From: Lingula anatina
Taxonomy: Eukaryota; Brachiopoda; Lingulata; Lingulida; Lingulidae
Direction of reading: 5' to 3'
DNA: 64,000 bases
Assembly: GCF_001039355.2 (NCBI RefSeq)
Contig: NW_019773992.1
Location: 260,482 to 324,481, forward strand
The notes under the pieces were generated by a model. That model did no database searches, had not been told where the DNA came from, and worked only from the letters and a program-made list of their open reading frames with translations. This document shows, piece by piece, positions 12,201 to 24,554 of this stretch. Numbering within the stretch: position 1 is the first letter of the stretch; each line of letters begins with the position of its first letter. The translations under genes were made by a program, and so were the position numbers.

Positions 12201-15200
12201 TTCTGCTATCTCTCTCTCTCAGTATAACTACCCAATACCATATACACAAAACTACATTCAGATACAGGGCACTTGCTGGTAAAAGATGAGAGCCAGAAGC
12301 ATGGGTGGTACCAAGGCTAAGGTACCATCAGTGTGGTACCCTTGGGTATACCCTTTGAATGACCTGTTGCCAATGTACAGTTCAATCACTTAGGGCTGTG
12401 GTATATTAAAAGTGATGGGTCTAGATTCAGATAGCTCTTGCTTAATAGAAACACCATGTCTATTTCAAGACAACCTACTTAACTTTAATAGATCTACATT
12501 ACTGGTCTTACAATCTACCTGATCTCAATCTGATGCAACACTGCTAGAATTTCTTCAACTGTCAGCCGAGATTATTGTCATGGACATGTTCAGACTTTTG
12601 TAACTGCCTGTAGTTTATTATGCCTTGTCAGTGAAAAGATGCTAAAATGTACAATTGACTTGGGATAAATTCAGCTGCAATTTGATGCCAGAGCTCCTGA
12701 CAAAACACAAAGAAAGTTGAAAAAATATCAAAATGTATGCCACTTAAAACTAACACCCAAAATGATAGGCATCATTTTCTTCTTATGAAGTTTCAAGACC
12801 AAGAAGCATTTAAGTCAAATGATTCTTTGTATAACCGAAACAAGGTCTGTGCAAGATAATACACTGTCTGTGCTACAGTCACTTGTTTAGTGGGACTGTG
12901 GTTACACATCTATCATCAAACCCTGCAAATACTGCCTCTAACCTCCACTTCATCACAAAATGCTCAACTAAAAATAAATATTGATTTTTCTCCACTCAAA
13001 ACAACAACCAAGAGGCTTAGACACAGAGATTAGAAATAATTGGACACTAAATGGTCTAAAACAATATCTATTATAATTTGCCACAATAAGGCCTATCTTA
13101 TCATGACAAACCAGCAAAAAGATACTGGCATGCATTTCAGCTTCAAGAAACGCTTCAATACATTCCACATGTCCATGTTTTCTATAAAAATCTTCTTGCT
13201 GGGCGCTGCACTTTTTGCTTTATTTCAGCAAACCCAGATAGCTTGAGGGCTGTTTGCCCAGTAATTTCTGCTGTGTTCTAACCCAATGTGAGGTGAGACA
13301 GAAAACACTTTGCACGCAAACATGCATGCTCATTCTTGGTAACAACAACATCTCTGACTGAGAGGCCTTCCCCACTTGTTTGAGTATTCACTTCTGCATC
13401 TGAATTGGATACATTCTCTTCTGTTTTGCTTCCTTGAATGTTGCTACTTTTCATATGCTTCTAATGATTTCCAGGTTTAGTAATAAATGTACTTTGAAAG
13501 CTAAATGCACAGGTTGGAACAATATACTTGAAATACCAAGAACAAAAATTTCGTAAGTTTATTTCATCACCTCTCAGGTTTAAAAATTGATTTCTTTTCT
13601 CACTCAAAATGTGATGCCTTCTCATGTCCCCTGATCTGAATTCTATCCCGAATTGATTCAATAATGTTTAAACCTACAAGCTGCAATGCACACACACACA
13701 ATGAAATGGATGCGGTAGTTGAGATTCCATCACAATCTTTACAACATTTTAACAGGAGTGCAGTGGACATTCTTCAAACAGAACACAACTTACAACAGGC
13801 AAAGAAGTGAGAATGGACAAAACAAAACTCACTGATAACCCCCCCCCCCCCCCAAAAAAAAAAGTGCACCTAATACACTTACCTATCCCATGAACCTTTG
13901 CTCTCTCTGACAGGAAGTCGGGGTCGTGTATTCGCTGGGCACCAGAGAGAATTTCTTCTCCTCGCATGAACATGTCGTAGGAGTTGGAATATTTCTAAAA
14001 TATCCAACAGAGTAAATCAACATAAAGATAAATATTCTTACTTTGAATTTCAAATGATATTCCCTTTTTAATTTATCAAATAAATAAACCCTGCTAGCTG
14101 AAAATAACTGATCTTTATTACATGAATTAGTAGTGTGCATTTAAATCAAATTTTTTTTTAAATATTTATTCAAACTGGCCTAAAATTTATTGTCACAAAT
14201 AAAAACAATTTTTCATAAAAATCTTATGATCCTTATGATTTTTTTTCAAAAGAGGACCTCCATCCTGAACCATTACAACCTCAATTGCCATTTGCCTGCC
14301 CCTAATAATGAGTAACTTACCGTGCTATTTGGGTCAGGCATAGTGTAGAAGGGTCTAACAGCCAGGGGATACTTGTCCAACATAAAGAAGTCAGTGTCAT
14401 ACTGGAAAATATTATTGATAACAATGTAAATTCACAATTACAGACAACATGAAATACTTGAGTGAAAAACAGTGCAGAATCAGATATTCTGAAAAAGGCT
14501 GCTATGTGACGAAAAGAAAATATATTGAGTTCAACACAGTAAATACTTTCATTATCCAAAATCTATGTACTGCACTGCACTGTACACTAAAGAAATGGTT
14601 ATCACGTTGAAAACAAATAATGTTTCAATTGGCATATGACACATTATAACCTGCGCACTGTCATTAACTAAAAAATTTTCCCCGAGGTACCCATCTTCCA
14701 CAATAATCAATAGGTCCATTGCAGCACAAGTATAGTCACCATTTCATTTGACAATTGGAATTAAATTTCATGCAAAAATGTTTTTGTTTTAAGTCTGAGA
14801 ACTATTTCTAATCATTAAAAAAAAACTTATGTCAGGATAAATCTTTACCTTTTGTTTTACCAGTCTACCCAGCAGTTTCTCAGCAGGAGTGGTAAGATCG
14901 TCTTCATCCCCCATCTCAACTCCATTAGCTCTCAGAAGTTTCACAGCTTCGGGATACTCCAGCCTGAGCCTAAAACCATATTGTTCATTCTCAATTTTCT
15001 CTCTTTTTAGCAGATTTAATATTATGTTGCTTCCTCTTCTTTTTTTTTTTTTTAACTGTGTCATTTTAACATTGAACTAAACCTAATTTGAGCAATTTGC
15101 TCTTTTAATTGAAGATTAAGTACAAATTTCAGCAACTTAGACCCCATTCCCAGATTTTAGATCAATCTATCCCTGTGGGGAGTCTCACTAGATTACTGTC

Positions 15201-17652
15201 AGCTTAGCCGGCTTAAGCGTCTGTCCTGCCTACTAGAAGCTGTAAGGGGGTAATTAACTATGGTGCGTGCTAGGCTGACTGCAATTTAGCGTGAACCCCC
15301 AGGGAGTTAGGTCGATCTAAATCTAAATCTCTGGATCGATCTAAATCTCTGGGAATGCACCCTTAAAGAAAACCTGTTCAAACTAAGCCAAACTGCAAAC
15401 CACACATGGTTTTCAACTAGCTGAGACATACCAGACTAAAAACTGTAACCAAAGTTGGAAATCTGTCCACTTCATGAAATCAAAAGTACAGTAATGACTT
15501 GATCTTTTAATGGAGAAAAGCTGCCAATCTCTCACTCACAGATAGTATTGTTTTCTACTTACGATGGCTCTAAGAACTTGAATGGTTCACTCTTGTATTG
15601 CTTGTTTATAGTCTCAATTTCTGTTTGAAAGCTGAAATATACATAAATATTTATGTATGAGAGAATACATAAAACACAAACATTTCTTTAATGACTGAAC
15701 ATATACACTAAGCCAGTGTGTGTGAGAGAGAGAGAGAGGGAGAACAAACCACTACATTTAGCACATCAACACTATTCAAACTATTCATTTGAACTAGTTC
15801 ACAACAGAGTTCCACTATGACATAACTAAATAGTGCTACATAATAAACATACTTGTCCCTGAGTCCCTTGAAAATATTGACAAACAAGTCCCCAATGACG
15901 TCCATCACTTCATGGTAGTGATACTTGAACGCCATCTCCACGTCCAGGCCTACAAACTCTGTCAGATGTCTGTGTGTGTTGGAATCCTCAGCACGGAACA
16001 CTGGGAATAAACCACAATATAATCAGAGATCGAGTTCAAATAGGCATAGGTCTAGGTCTTTGTCATCAACTTGTGCCTTGAAATTTCCTGCTAAAATCTG
16101 TCCATGGTTGATTTCTCTGCAAAATCCTTTAATCAGCAATTAGACAAAATGCTCTTGAAAACTGGCAAATGAAAGTCATTGAAAATTTCTCCAGCTAAAA
16201 TGTACATGTATCTGCCCCTACTGTGTATAACTCATCTTAACCCTCCTTACCTGTCCCCACTGTGAATACCTTGTCTTAACCATCCTTACCTGCCCCCACA
16301 GTGAATACCTTGTCTTAACCATCCTTACCTGCCCCCACAGTGAACACTTTGTCCAGGTCCCCTGCTATGGCCATCTGCTTGTACAGTTGTGGCGACTGTG
16401 CCAGATAAGCACTGCCCTTGAAGTAGCTTACTGTGAATACATTGGCCCCTCCCTCACTGGCAGCTGAAACATTGGGATTTTTAAAATAAGGTATTCGACA
16501 GATTTCAATTTTAACTTCTTAACAAGCCCAGGGATGCAGACAAAAGTGCAGACTGGTATTTGCATAAAGAAACAACCTAAGTGTTTCATTCTGAACAGAG
16601 GAAATCCTGTGAAAAGAAAAGCAGACTGTAACATAAAGATTGCAATATCAGGTCCATCTTTATCTTTTTGCTGGAAGTTGGGTGGTAATATAGAGATCAC
16701 TCTATCAAGTTGGTAAAAAATTTCAATAATGAAGCCCACATAATAGCTTAAGATTACTAATTAATAAGCATTATCCATGATATTTAGCTAAAAAATTGAG
16801 TTGGCAGCATTTTCCTCACTGTGCAAGGCTAAAGAAACAATCTAACATCTACCTTTCAGTTCATATTAATCAGTTACCTGAGATAATTTTGGGTGTGTGT
16901 ATCTCAGTGAACCCCTTGGCGGTCAGTGTGTCCCTGAAGAGCCGGCATACCCCTCCCTGCAGTCTAAAGATAGCCTGACTGGTGGCAGTACGCAGGTCCA
17001 GGATGCGATTGTCCAGTCTGGTGTCCGGGTTCACTTTGGCCAGGTCCTGCATGGACAGTAAAGGAAGCGTTGAATTTATGGCTCTCTTTTATTTTTAACA
17101 TCTTATTTTTTTTTGTTAGAAGAAAATTGTGCTTTAAGCAGCAAAAACTAATTTGGCCTTTTTATGGACTGTTTTAATTTTTTCAGCAAGATTTTCAAAT
17201 CACAAATGAGCACCTAACCTCATATAAAAATCATGACTTAAAATGAATTAATCATAAGGCCAGCTGAATTCAAAATCAATGTAACAAATACATTTTAAAC
17301 ATCTTTTATCTCCATGGGGCAGAGATAAAAAATAGTCATATTTGCAAATAATTTTGCTGGTCCCTTTCCTTACAATGAAGATACCTTCCTTTATAAATAT
17401 ATATAATGTGAAGGGGAAAAAAAGACCTTGTGTCCTGACACTAGCATATTTACCAGTTGAGAGGTTATGTGAGATGCACAATGATGTTACATGATGAAAA
17501 TGCTCAGTATCTTTAATTTGTAGACTTACATCTTCACTCTCTGGTCGTGACAGGTCATCAATCTGTACAGGTAACCTAGGTTCTGCTGCACTCACAACCC
17601 AAACCTGTGGAAGTAGATAACAACAATGTACAGAATACACATGTACAGATAT

Positions 17653-17737
<85 letters not shown>

Positions 17738-20712
17738 GCATTCTATAAATGCATATGGATTCATACACACTTGGCTTACAAGAAAAGATATACATATGTG
17801 CAAACACAAGCAAATGCACAAACACACACACTTGCAATCTTCACAAACCAGTACCATGTACTATTACAGCACATGAAACAATTTAAGATGCATGTTAAAT
17901 AAATGTAAATTATAATTCTTCATTTTTTAACAATTATCTGTAGAAATAACACAAATATTGTCACCTGTTCCACATGGAGCTCCACATCTTGTTGAGAACA
18001 GCTCTCTATTTTCTGGTCCACTTTTCTCACATAGCCTTCAACGTCTATGATAGATTCTTTTGTGATACTGGAATATCCCAAGACCCACTTTTATAATGAA
18101 CTCCAAGGGTTCTGTGAGTATCTTGATAGAAGGGGTAGAGGGGAATCTTAACATTTCATGAGACGTAACTGCCATATTCTTTCACAGTAACTCACAAGTA
18201 AGAGATTATAACAAAAAAAAAAACTTTTTAGAAAAAAAAAAAAAAAAAAAACGGGGACTAGCTTTGAATGTAAAAATGACCTCCAACTTCTTTTATAACA
18301 TTGAACTCAACAATGAAACTTTAATTTAACAACAAATTGGAAATCCAGATTTAAATCAATGTGTAATCAAAAGTATATCTGATGATGTGATTGTCATTTA
18401 TGTATAATCAACAGCATATGTCTCTTATACCCCACTGCATTTAATGGAACTATCATTTTTGACAAACAAATTATGTTACATGGTCTTAAACCACAAACTT
18501 AGGCCACACAAGATTGTTTAAAGCCAAGAAATCATTTAAGTAGTTTTTTCCACTTACGCTGCCACAAATTTCACCATCTGTTTGCTAACTCTCTCCCCAA
18601 CAGCAACAATGGCCTGTACATTGAAATGCTGGTGCCGCAACACAAAGAAACATTGCTTTCCTGAAATATCATTTTAAACATCAAAACTGTAAACATTACA
18701 AAAATTTACTTGTATATAAAGCAGTCATATAAAATGACTGGAATTATTAAGGCCAAGAGAAGCACATTTTGCAAGCTTGTCTCACAAAATTTCACAATCA
18801 TATATTAATACTGCTATGCTTTATCTTGCTAAAGCTCATGATGTTATGTCACTGACAAGGATTGTTTATTTCATATTTGTAACCAAAATTTTAAAAAGTT
18901 TTTTAGTCTGAAGTGATGATAATTATTTTAACTGTATATAAACCAGATAAGACATAGCATATATCTCCTTGATATTCCTATTCTAAAGCTACTTCATGGA
19001 GCTTCCAATGATAAAATTGCACAAACTTTTGCAAATCTACAAAACACAAGGCATGTCTGACAGTTTCAAAAGCCATACCTTTACTTCTACTGGTGTGTAA
19101 CCTTCCTCTGCACCATATTTTCTCGTCCTTCTTCTTCTCTGCCAGCTCCAGGATGAGGCTCTGCACAGGGACGAGGTCTCTCTCTACCCTCTCCTGGGAC
19201 TGGTTCATGGGACACTTGCCATAAAAGTCCTTTGCAAAGTCTTCTTTTTCTGCATCTTCATTTCCATCTCCTCCAGCCTGGAGTAGAAGTAATGTTAATG
19301 TCTCAAGATTAAAAAAAATTATCGAGTAAAGTCACCTGTCTTAGAAGGCTCTTGCTGATGGCAAAACTATCAGCTTTGAGGTAAGATATGATATCTTAGA
19401 CTGGGTTCCCACAGATTGAGATCGATCCATCTGGATCGACCTAACTCCCTGGGGGTTCATGCTAAATTGCTGTCAGTCGAGCTCGCATCGAAGTTAATTA
19501 CCCCCTTACAGCTTTTAGTAGGCAGGACAGACATTTAAGCTGGCTAAGCTGACAGCAACCTAGTGAGACTCCCCACGGGGACAGATCGATCTTAAAATCT
19601 GTGGGAATGCAGTCCAAGTAAAAGGTCAATCTGAACAGTGTTCTAAAGGAAACTACGCTTTAAGCTTGACAGAGCACAGCAATAATATACTGGCATAAGT
19701 TTTTCTGATGTCAGTTTGATCCAGTATGTCCCATCTTTATTTAACAAAATGCTTCGAAAACTGACAAGATCAATGTAAGTTTTACTTACAGCCTGCTTGT
19801 GCTGTTCCTTCTTAGCTGCCTTTTCAGCCTGTTTCTGTTGTTTCTTCAGGGCTTTCTTCGATATAGGTTTCCCATCAGGACTGAAAAGTGGAAATTATAA
19901 TTTACAGTATGCCTATTGTATTCCATCTTTCCATGGTATTTTGCTCATTCACATTTCTTCCCACTCTTTAATCTATTCTTGTTTACCCCCCCCCCCCCTC
20001 CAAAAAAAAAAAAAAAAAAAAAANATCAAAAAAAAAAAGATTAAAGTTGGTAGAAGTTGGGAGAAAATGTGGGGGGAAATCCTTAAAATATGAGCTGAGG
20101 AGGGGAAAAATGCTGGCTTGGAAGGCCTTGATTATGGCAGGTAAAGAAGTAATTTTGTTTTCTATTTTTACTTTTCTTTTGTGTACCGTCATCTACTTCA
20201 AAAACATTCATATGTTTATCAAGAATAAATTACGTGGTATAAGTTATGATTATTAGTGCCATAAATTGGGACTACATGTGTATAAGCATGTGGCAGAAAT
20301 GCGCTAGTGATACTGCAAACTTTCACAATGCATTTACCATAAATCGTGTAATTTAACACTTTATTACATTTATAACCCTATCAGTAAAGAAAAAAGACGT
20401 TTAAATGTAACATGTTACATCTTCAGTTCTAAGTATAGTTGACACAAAGGACGATACAATTATGATTTTTCTGAAGTCACACGCTGAGGCACGCACACAT
20501 TTCAATGATCAATACATCCAAGGTCGTGCTACAATGTATTAACTTCATAAAGGAAATGCGTGTCCCCGGTTCACACTGACAATGTAGGCCACACATCATA
20601 ACAACAGCATAAGATCGGGGTCTTTAAGGGACATATCTGTAACTTAATAAAACTTTTAGAAACGCTCTACATACCCTAATGGTCCTTCGTTTTCTGCATT
20701 TGCATCGGCCAT
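9205..20712 (-). CDS. DARS1: Cytosolic aspartyl-tRNA synthetase (15 exons, complete)
   Basis: Class II aminoacyl-tRNA synthetase that charges tRNA-Asp in the cytosol and belongs to the multisynthetase complex in animals. Coding exons (5' to 3' on the - strand): 20712-20675, 19880-19790, 19277-19079, 18660-18558, 18067-17965, 17604-17530, 17046-16878, 16463-16329, 16000-15853, 15631-15563, 14969-14849, 14401-14321, 13994-13883, 10459-10388, 9296-9205. They sum to 1608 nt (535 aa). All introns are GT-AG and phases agree throughout. The N-terminal lysine-rich helix (about 16-42) is typical of animal DARS1. An OB-fold anticodon-binding domain follows (about 97-185, [11 protein letters not shown]). 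Motif 2 is FRAED (306-310) and motif 3 GGGIGMERV (R509). The ATG has an A at -3 and G at +4. The human protein is about 501 aa; the extra length lies in the charged N-terminus. Intron 14 holds an assembly gap, and other introns hold foldback repeats. Confidence 0.97.
9516..9584. repeat. Truncated foldback element abutting the gap
   Basis: It starts in TTTTAATAGTCTCTACGCC and runs through CACACGTCATCCCTGCGGGG into the N run. It is nearly identical to the left half of the element at 9964-10086. The two copies in direct orientation on either side of the gap probably caused the assembly break. Confidence 0.75.
9585..9936. other. Assembly gap (N run) in DARS1 intron 14
   Basis: 352 unresolved bases, flanked on both sides by the same foldback repeat. 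True length is unknown. Neighbouring exons 14 and 15 join in frame, so no coding exon needs to be missing. Confidence 0.99.
9964..10086. repeat. Complete foldback element with TTAA-like flanks
   Basis: The left arm AATAGTCTCTACCCCTCCCA is inverted at the right end as GTGAGAGGCGGAGAGACTAT. The arms are about 38 bp around a short GC-rich core (TGCGGGGGGACAGTCAT). The right end is bordered by TTAA (ACTATTAAAAG), and the left end of the sister copy at 9516 is bordered by TTTTAATAG. TTAA duplications are typical of piggyBac-type insertion; that assignment is inference. Confidence 0.7.
11478..11736. repeat. Foldback element, GGGAATG family, variant 2
   Basis: The left end ACCCCATTCCCATACCTAGA is inverted at the right end as CTAGGTTTGGGAATGGGGTC. 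The inner arms contain GCTTAAGCGGCTTAGATGTC and its counterpart near GACATCAGAGCCGCTTAAAT. It shares the ends and the central ACCCCCTAA word with copies 7140 and 15141 but has a diverged interior, so it is a related subfamily. It lies in DARS1 intron 13. Confidence 0.8.
15141..15363. repeat. Foldback element, GGGAATG family, copy 2
   Basis: Close relative of 7140-7356. It contains GGGGAGTCTCACTAGATTAC, AAGGGGGTAATTAAC and GCGTGAACCCCCAGGGAGTT in the same order. The right end has a small local duplication (GATCTAAATCTAAATCTC, then GATCTAAATCTCTGGG). It lies in DARS1 intron 10, upstream of exon 11 on the gene's strand order. Confidence 0.85.
16206..16345 (-). repeat. 39-bp tandem repeat that copies the exon 8 donor of DARS1
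   Basis: On the - strand the end of DARS1 exon 8 plus its donor (CTGTGGGGGCAG|GTAAGG) is repeated at exactly 39-bp spacing. GTAAGG occurs at 16328-16323, 16289-16284 and 16250-16245, with a fourth degenerate unit near 16215. Only the first donor keeps the frame, because the extension reads GGT AAG GAT GGT TAA. Confidence 0.9.
17657..17734. repeat. Compound (TC)n(AC)n microsatellite
   Basis: About 26 bp of TC repeat runs straight into about 52 bp of AC repeat, in DARS1 intron 5. Open frames across it are artefacts of the repeat. Confidence 0.98.
19399..19613. repeat. Foldback element, GGGAATG family, copy 3 (inverted)
   Basis: Reverse orientation relative to 7140 and 15141: GATCGACCTAACTCCCTGGG comes first and AGTGAGACTCCCCACGGGG last, with AGTTAATTACCCCCTTACAG in the middle. 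It lies in DARS1 intron 2, about 180 bp beyond the 3' end of exon 2. Confidence 0.85.
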
Positions 20713-20941
20713 TCTTAAAAATATGTTATGGAATACAATAAAGAAGATAACCGGCTTCTAACGAGGAACTGATGAAATACACATGCAAGTACCACATGTG
20801 GCATACCCAGACTGCAAAGTCAAAGATGGCCGCCGGTGCTAATGAATGTGTACGAGCTCTCGCGTTTTGATGTTTATTTGCATGTTTTAAGTGCTGTTTT
20901 TACTCAACTAACTTCAAGGTCTTCGATATAAAGGGCAGGAG
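20713..20941. promoter_or_regulatory. Bidirectional promoter between DARS1 and the zinc-finger gene
   Basis: The two start codons diverge with only 229 bp between them, so both transcription starts must lie here. The stretch has several CpGs and no TATA box was noted. AAGATGGCCGCC at 20823-20834 closely matches the YY1 consensus often found at promoters and 5' UTRs of housekeeping genes. Co-regulation is inferred from geometry, not shown. Confidence 0.75.
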
Positions 20942-21821
20942 ATGTCGAGGAGGAAACAATCGAAGCCTCAACACATCTTAAGTAAGTGTATTTATTGTAT
21001 CTTTTCCCCTTTTCGACCGCGTATGGGCGGGGATGAAATTAACATGCATGAATCACGCACGCGCATGTGCTGACGTATCAGCAGAGTGCGTGACAGCCGG
21101 GTTGAATACATAAGCGTGCCTGGATGCACACATTAAGCCGCAGTGTTGAATTTAGAAAAACAACCCTTGCTGGCGCTGAGGCGGCTGGCAGCGACGCCGG
21201 GCGGCGTGCTAATACGTATGCAGACGCACGTTCTTGCAGGCTGTTTACTTTTGTTCACGTACGCGTGACTCGAGACACACGTGCACAGGAAGTGGATTAG
21301 TAATGAGGGGCTCTGAAGGGAGGGTTTGAGAGTGGACGCTGAAAATGCCATCGGAGCATTTGATGGAGAAATAAAGTGATGTTGTTGGGTTTGTTGATTG
21401 TTGTTGTGTTGCACGTGCATTTGGCAAGTCTTGACATAAAAGGTCAGAGGTCGAAGTTGAGGCGGAAGTAATGAGATGAATGGAGGATTGGCTTGGGATC
21501 GTCCCTTTCCTCCCTTTTTTCTTTCTATTTTCCAAGAAAGTTTAAAATGTTATTCGCCTTTTTGGGTGAATACAGGATTAAAAACATGAATGGTTTTCAT
21601 CTCCACATCATTTCTGAGTAAAAAGTAAAATAATTTAGACTGTTTTAATGGTTTATTTTCGGTTATTTACCGATACCTATTTATGATACTTGTTTAATTT
21701 ATATTTTGTTTGTGCTTCTTCGGGTATTTTTTTGCCGTGTTTGTAGTTTTTGAACTACAAGAATTTATACACATTGACCAAGTTCAATTAGTAGGGATGA
21801 TAGTTTTTTTTTTTTATTATC

Positions 21822-21853
<32 letters not shown>

Positions 21854-24509
21854 TTTTTTTATTTATTTTTTTTTTTTGGCCACTTCATTACATCATGATC
21901 CTGAATGATCAAGTACATTGCCTGCTGCCAAACTGCAATTAAATTACATGTTGAATTGCATGTTACATGTAAAACAAGATTGTTTATTTTATAGGTCCTC
22001 CTATAGGTCCAGTGTCAACTGTTGTTATATTCCAGCATATCTCTCTTTATTTTTTATTTATTTTTTTTTTTAATTTTGTGCATTTATTTATAATTTATTT
22101 ATTTTATTTATTTTTATTTATTTTTTACTCTGGTTATACATGGTATTTAAAAACATGTTTTATAACCTTTCATTTGTGAGTATAAGGCATTTTGTTTTAA
22201 AGCTGAAATAAACACATTTACACATTACAATTTTAGATGAAGATGGCAAAGAAGGTGGAGGGACAGATCTGCTGACCCAAGGGCCGGTCAGTCTAGGTCA
22301 AACTTCCTCAGAAGTCACTGTAACTGACCCCCAGTCCACCAGTATACCAGAAGCTGTGGCAACAGACACCACCCACTCCTCATCAAATTCACACAACGTC
22401 CAGTGGCCGGAAGATCAGGACAGTGATTTCCAAGTGTTGAATAAAGTTCTGAATGCCTTGGGGGACAATGATCCCACAAGTGCTGGTGTACAGGAGGTCC
22501 CCGCTACCAGTTCAACTTCCCAGAAAAGCATTTTCCCAGGCTCAGATTCTTTGCTTGGAACAGCCGGTGGTGGGGATTGGTTGAACAAGCTGGAACTGGC
22601 AGATCCTAACCAATCACAGTCTTTGTCCTTTGGTGCTAGGTGATCATTTCTTCTCTATGCTAATGTGCATTTTAAGTCAAAACAGAACATGTATTTGGCA
22701 GCTTTAAATTTAGTAACAATCTGAATCACATTCTGTAATTGCAGTTTAATTTTTGTACAGATTTATAAGTATCTGAAGTAATGGCCATCAGTGGCATCAC
22801 CAACACTGTCATTCAGTAAAAATGTTCTGCAAAAAAACCTAAAACTCCATAGTTTACAGTCTTAATTTCTTGTAAACATATATGAATTTAGCATGAATAC
22901 TTCTACTGCAGCAAGTTTCCCTCCAGTCAAACCGGTCTACTAGATCTCACTGATCGCACATGTATGTACTGTGGTGTGGTAAAGAAGAGCCCTGCTGACT
23001 TAGAGCGACATGTCCGTAAACACACTGGAGAAAGACCCTTTGCCTGTAATGTGAGTACCCCTGTGGTGCTGTGTCAGGTGTCTATTTGTATACTAGTATT
23101 TTGTGTATATATCCATTTGCATATTTTTAGTTTTGAGTGTTGTGAGTTCTTGAATGGGCTTACACTAGTTTAAGCTTTGCTTATATGTAATTTTACAAAT
23201 ACTTGTTTGAATATACTGAAGCGTACAATGCATACCTTTACTGTACATACATAAACCTGCATACTTGTGTTTGTATAAGTTTGTGTATTTGTTTGTTTGC
23301 ATGTGTGCGCACAGTGTAAAAAATTAAGGCTGGACCGTCTGCCCGGGGCTGACAACTTTCAGAACGGGCTGAGAAGTTTTTCCACCCAGCAGATATTCAG
23401 TCCAGCTACTTTTCAAGATGGCTGGACTTTCGGTCCAGCAACTAATTTTCCTAAGAGGCAAACACTGTGCGCATATGTCAGTATAGAATGGTGTGCTCAC
23501 GTATTTATTGATATATGTGTATATAATATTCAGGTGTGCAGCAAAGCTTTCAAAGCCAAACGCAGTCTTCAATACCACCAGTATATGCACCACGGGATGG
23601 AGTCACAAAACACCAACATCGTACAGAAATATTCTGAGGCACGGAAGCGCAAACTTCAGCTGGAGAACATTAAGGGCACCTGGCCAACGAGCGCTGGCCT
23701 CCTCTCCTCCTCGCTCTACCTCAAAGGTGCTGGCGCTGTCCAGAGCGGTGCTTATCATGGTGCTAAGTTAGTGAAGTTGGATGAGGCGAGTGCTGAAAGT
23801 GGGTCCCAGGAGTCAGGGGACAGTTCTTCTATCCCACAAGGCCGTTTCCAACATGGTGGCAGAAATACACCCATGTCAGCTGACTCCAGCCCTCGACCAG
23901 AATCTCAGTTGGAGCAAGATGATGAGGTAAAAAGTTTGCTCTCACGTAAACTTACATGTCTTTATATACTGGCCTGCTTTTACACGCATAAATATAGTGT
24001 CATTTTCAATAACTATCATTGCATGGTGAATAGAATTATTTAAAAAGATTATGTATTTGGTTTGGTTATGAACAAATACAAATTGATGAATTTTAAGCAT
24101 TTCACATACATTTAAACCTATCATTTAAAACATAATTGTTTGCAGGGTATCTCACAAGATGGCAGCATGGGTGGGACTGGTCAGGAGGATTCTCAAGATG
24201 GGCCATGGATCTCTCCTGATAGTCAAAGTCTCTCGCACAAACTCAGTCAGCATTTTGATGGCAAGTCCTCCTTCCTGGCCCACCGCACGTGTACATTTTG
24301 TGGCAAAGTTTGTCCCAAGCCAAGCGACCTGAAGCGCCACCTCATGGTACACACAGGAGAGAGACCTTTCAAATGTGCAGTAAGTGGGAGACAAGCAGTA
24401 TGATTAAAGTTGTCTATCTTTACATGTAAAACAACAAAATAGATATTTATAGTTGTTGTAATTTATTTTCATTCATTTATATATTTTAATTTATTTTATT
24501 TTATTATTG

Positions 24510-24554
<45 letters not shown>

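Noticed and set aside
17248-17876. Open frames across the (TC)n(AC)n repeat, both strands
   Set aside because: The frames are made of Cys-Val, Thr-His or Ser-Leu dipeptides from the microsatellite and have no other protein character, apart from a short overlap with the genuine DARS1 exon 6.
20942-20981. Calling the zinc-finger gene SALL or BCL11 from its N-terminus
   Set aside because: Only the 13-residue motif matches; the finger sequences and spacing do not resemble those families, so a symbol would be misleading.
21068-21083. TGCTGACGTATCAGCA as a MAF/NRF2 response element
   Set aside because: The half-sites TGCTGA and TCAGCA are perfect but spaced by four bases instead of one or two; it may be chance.
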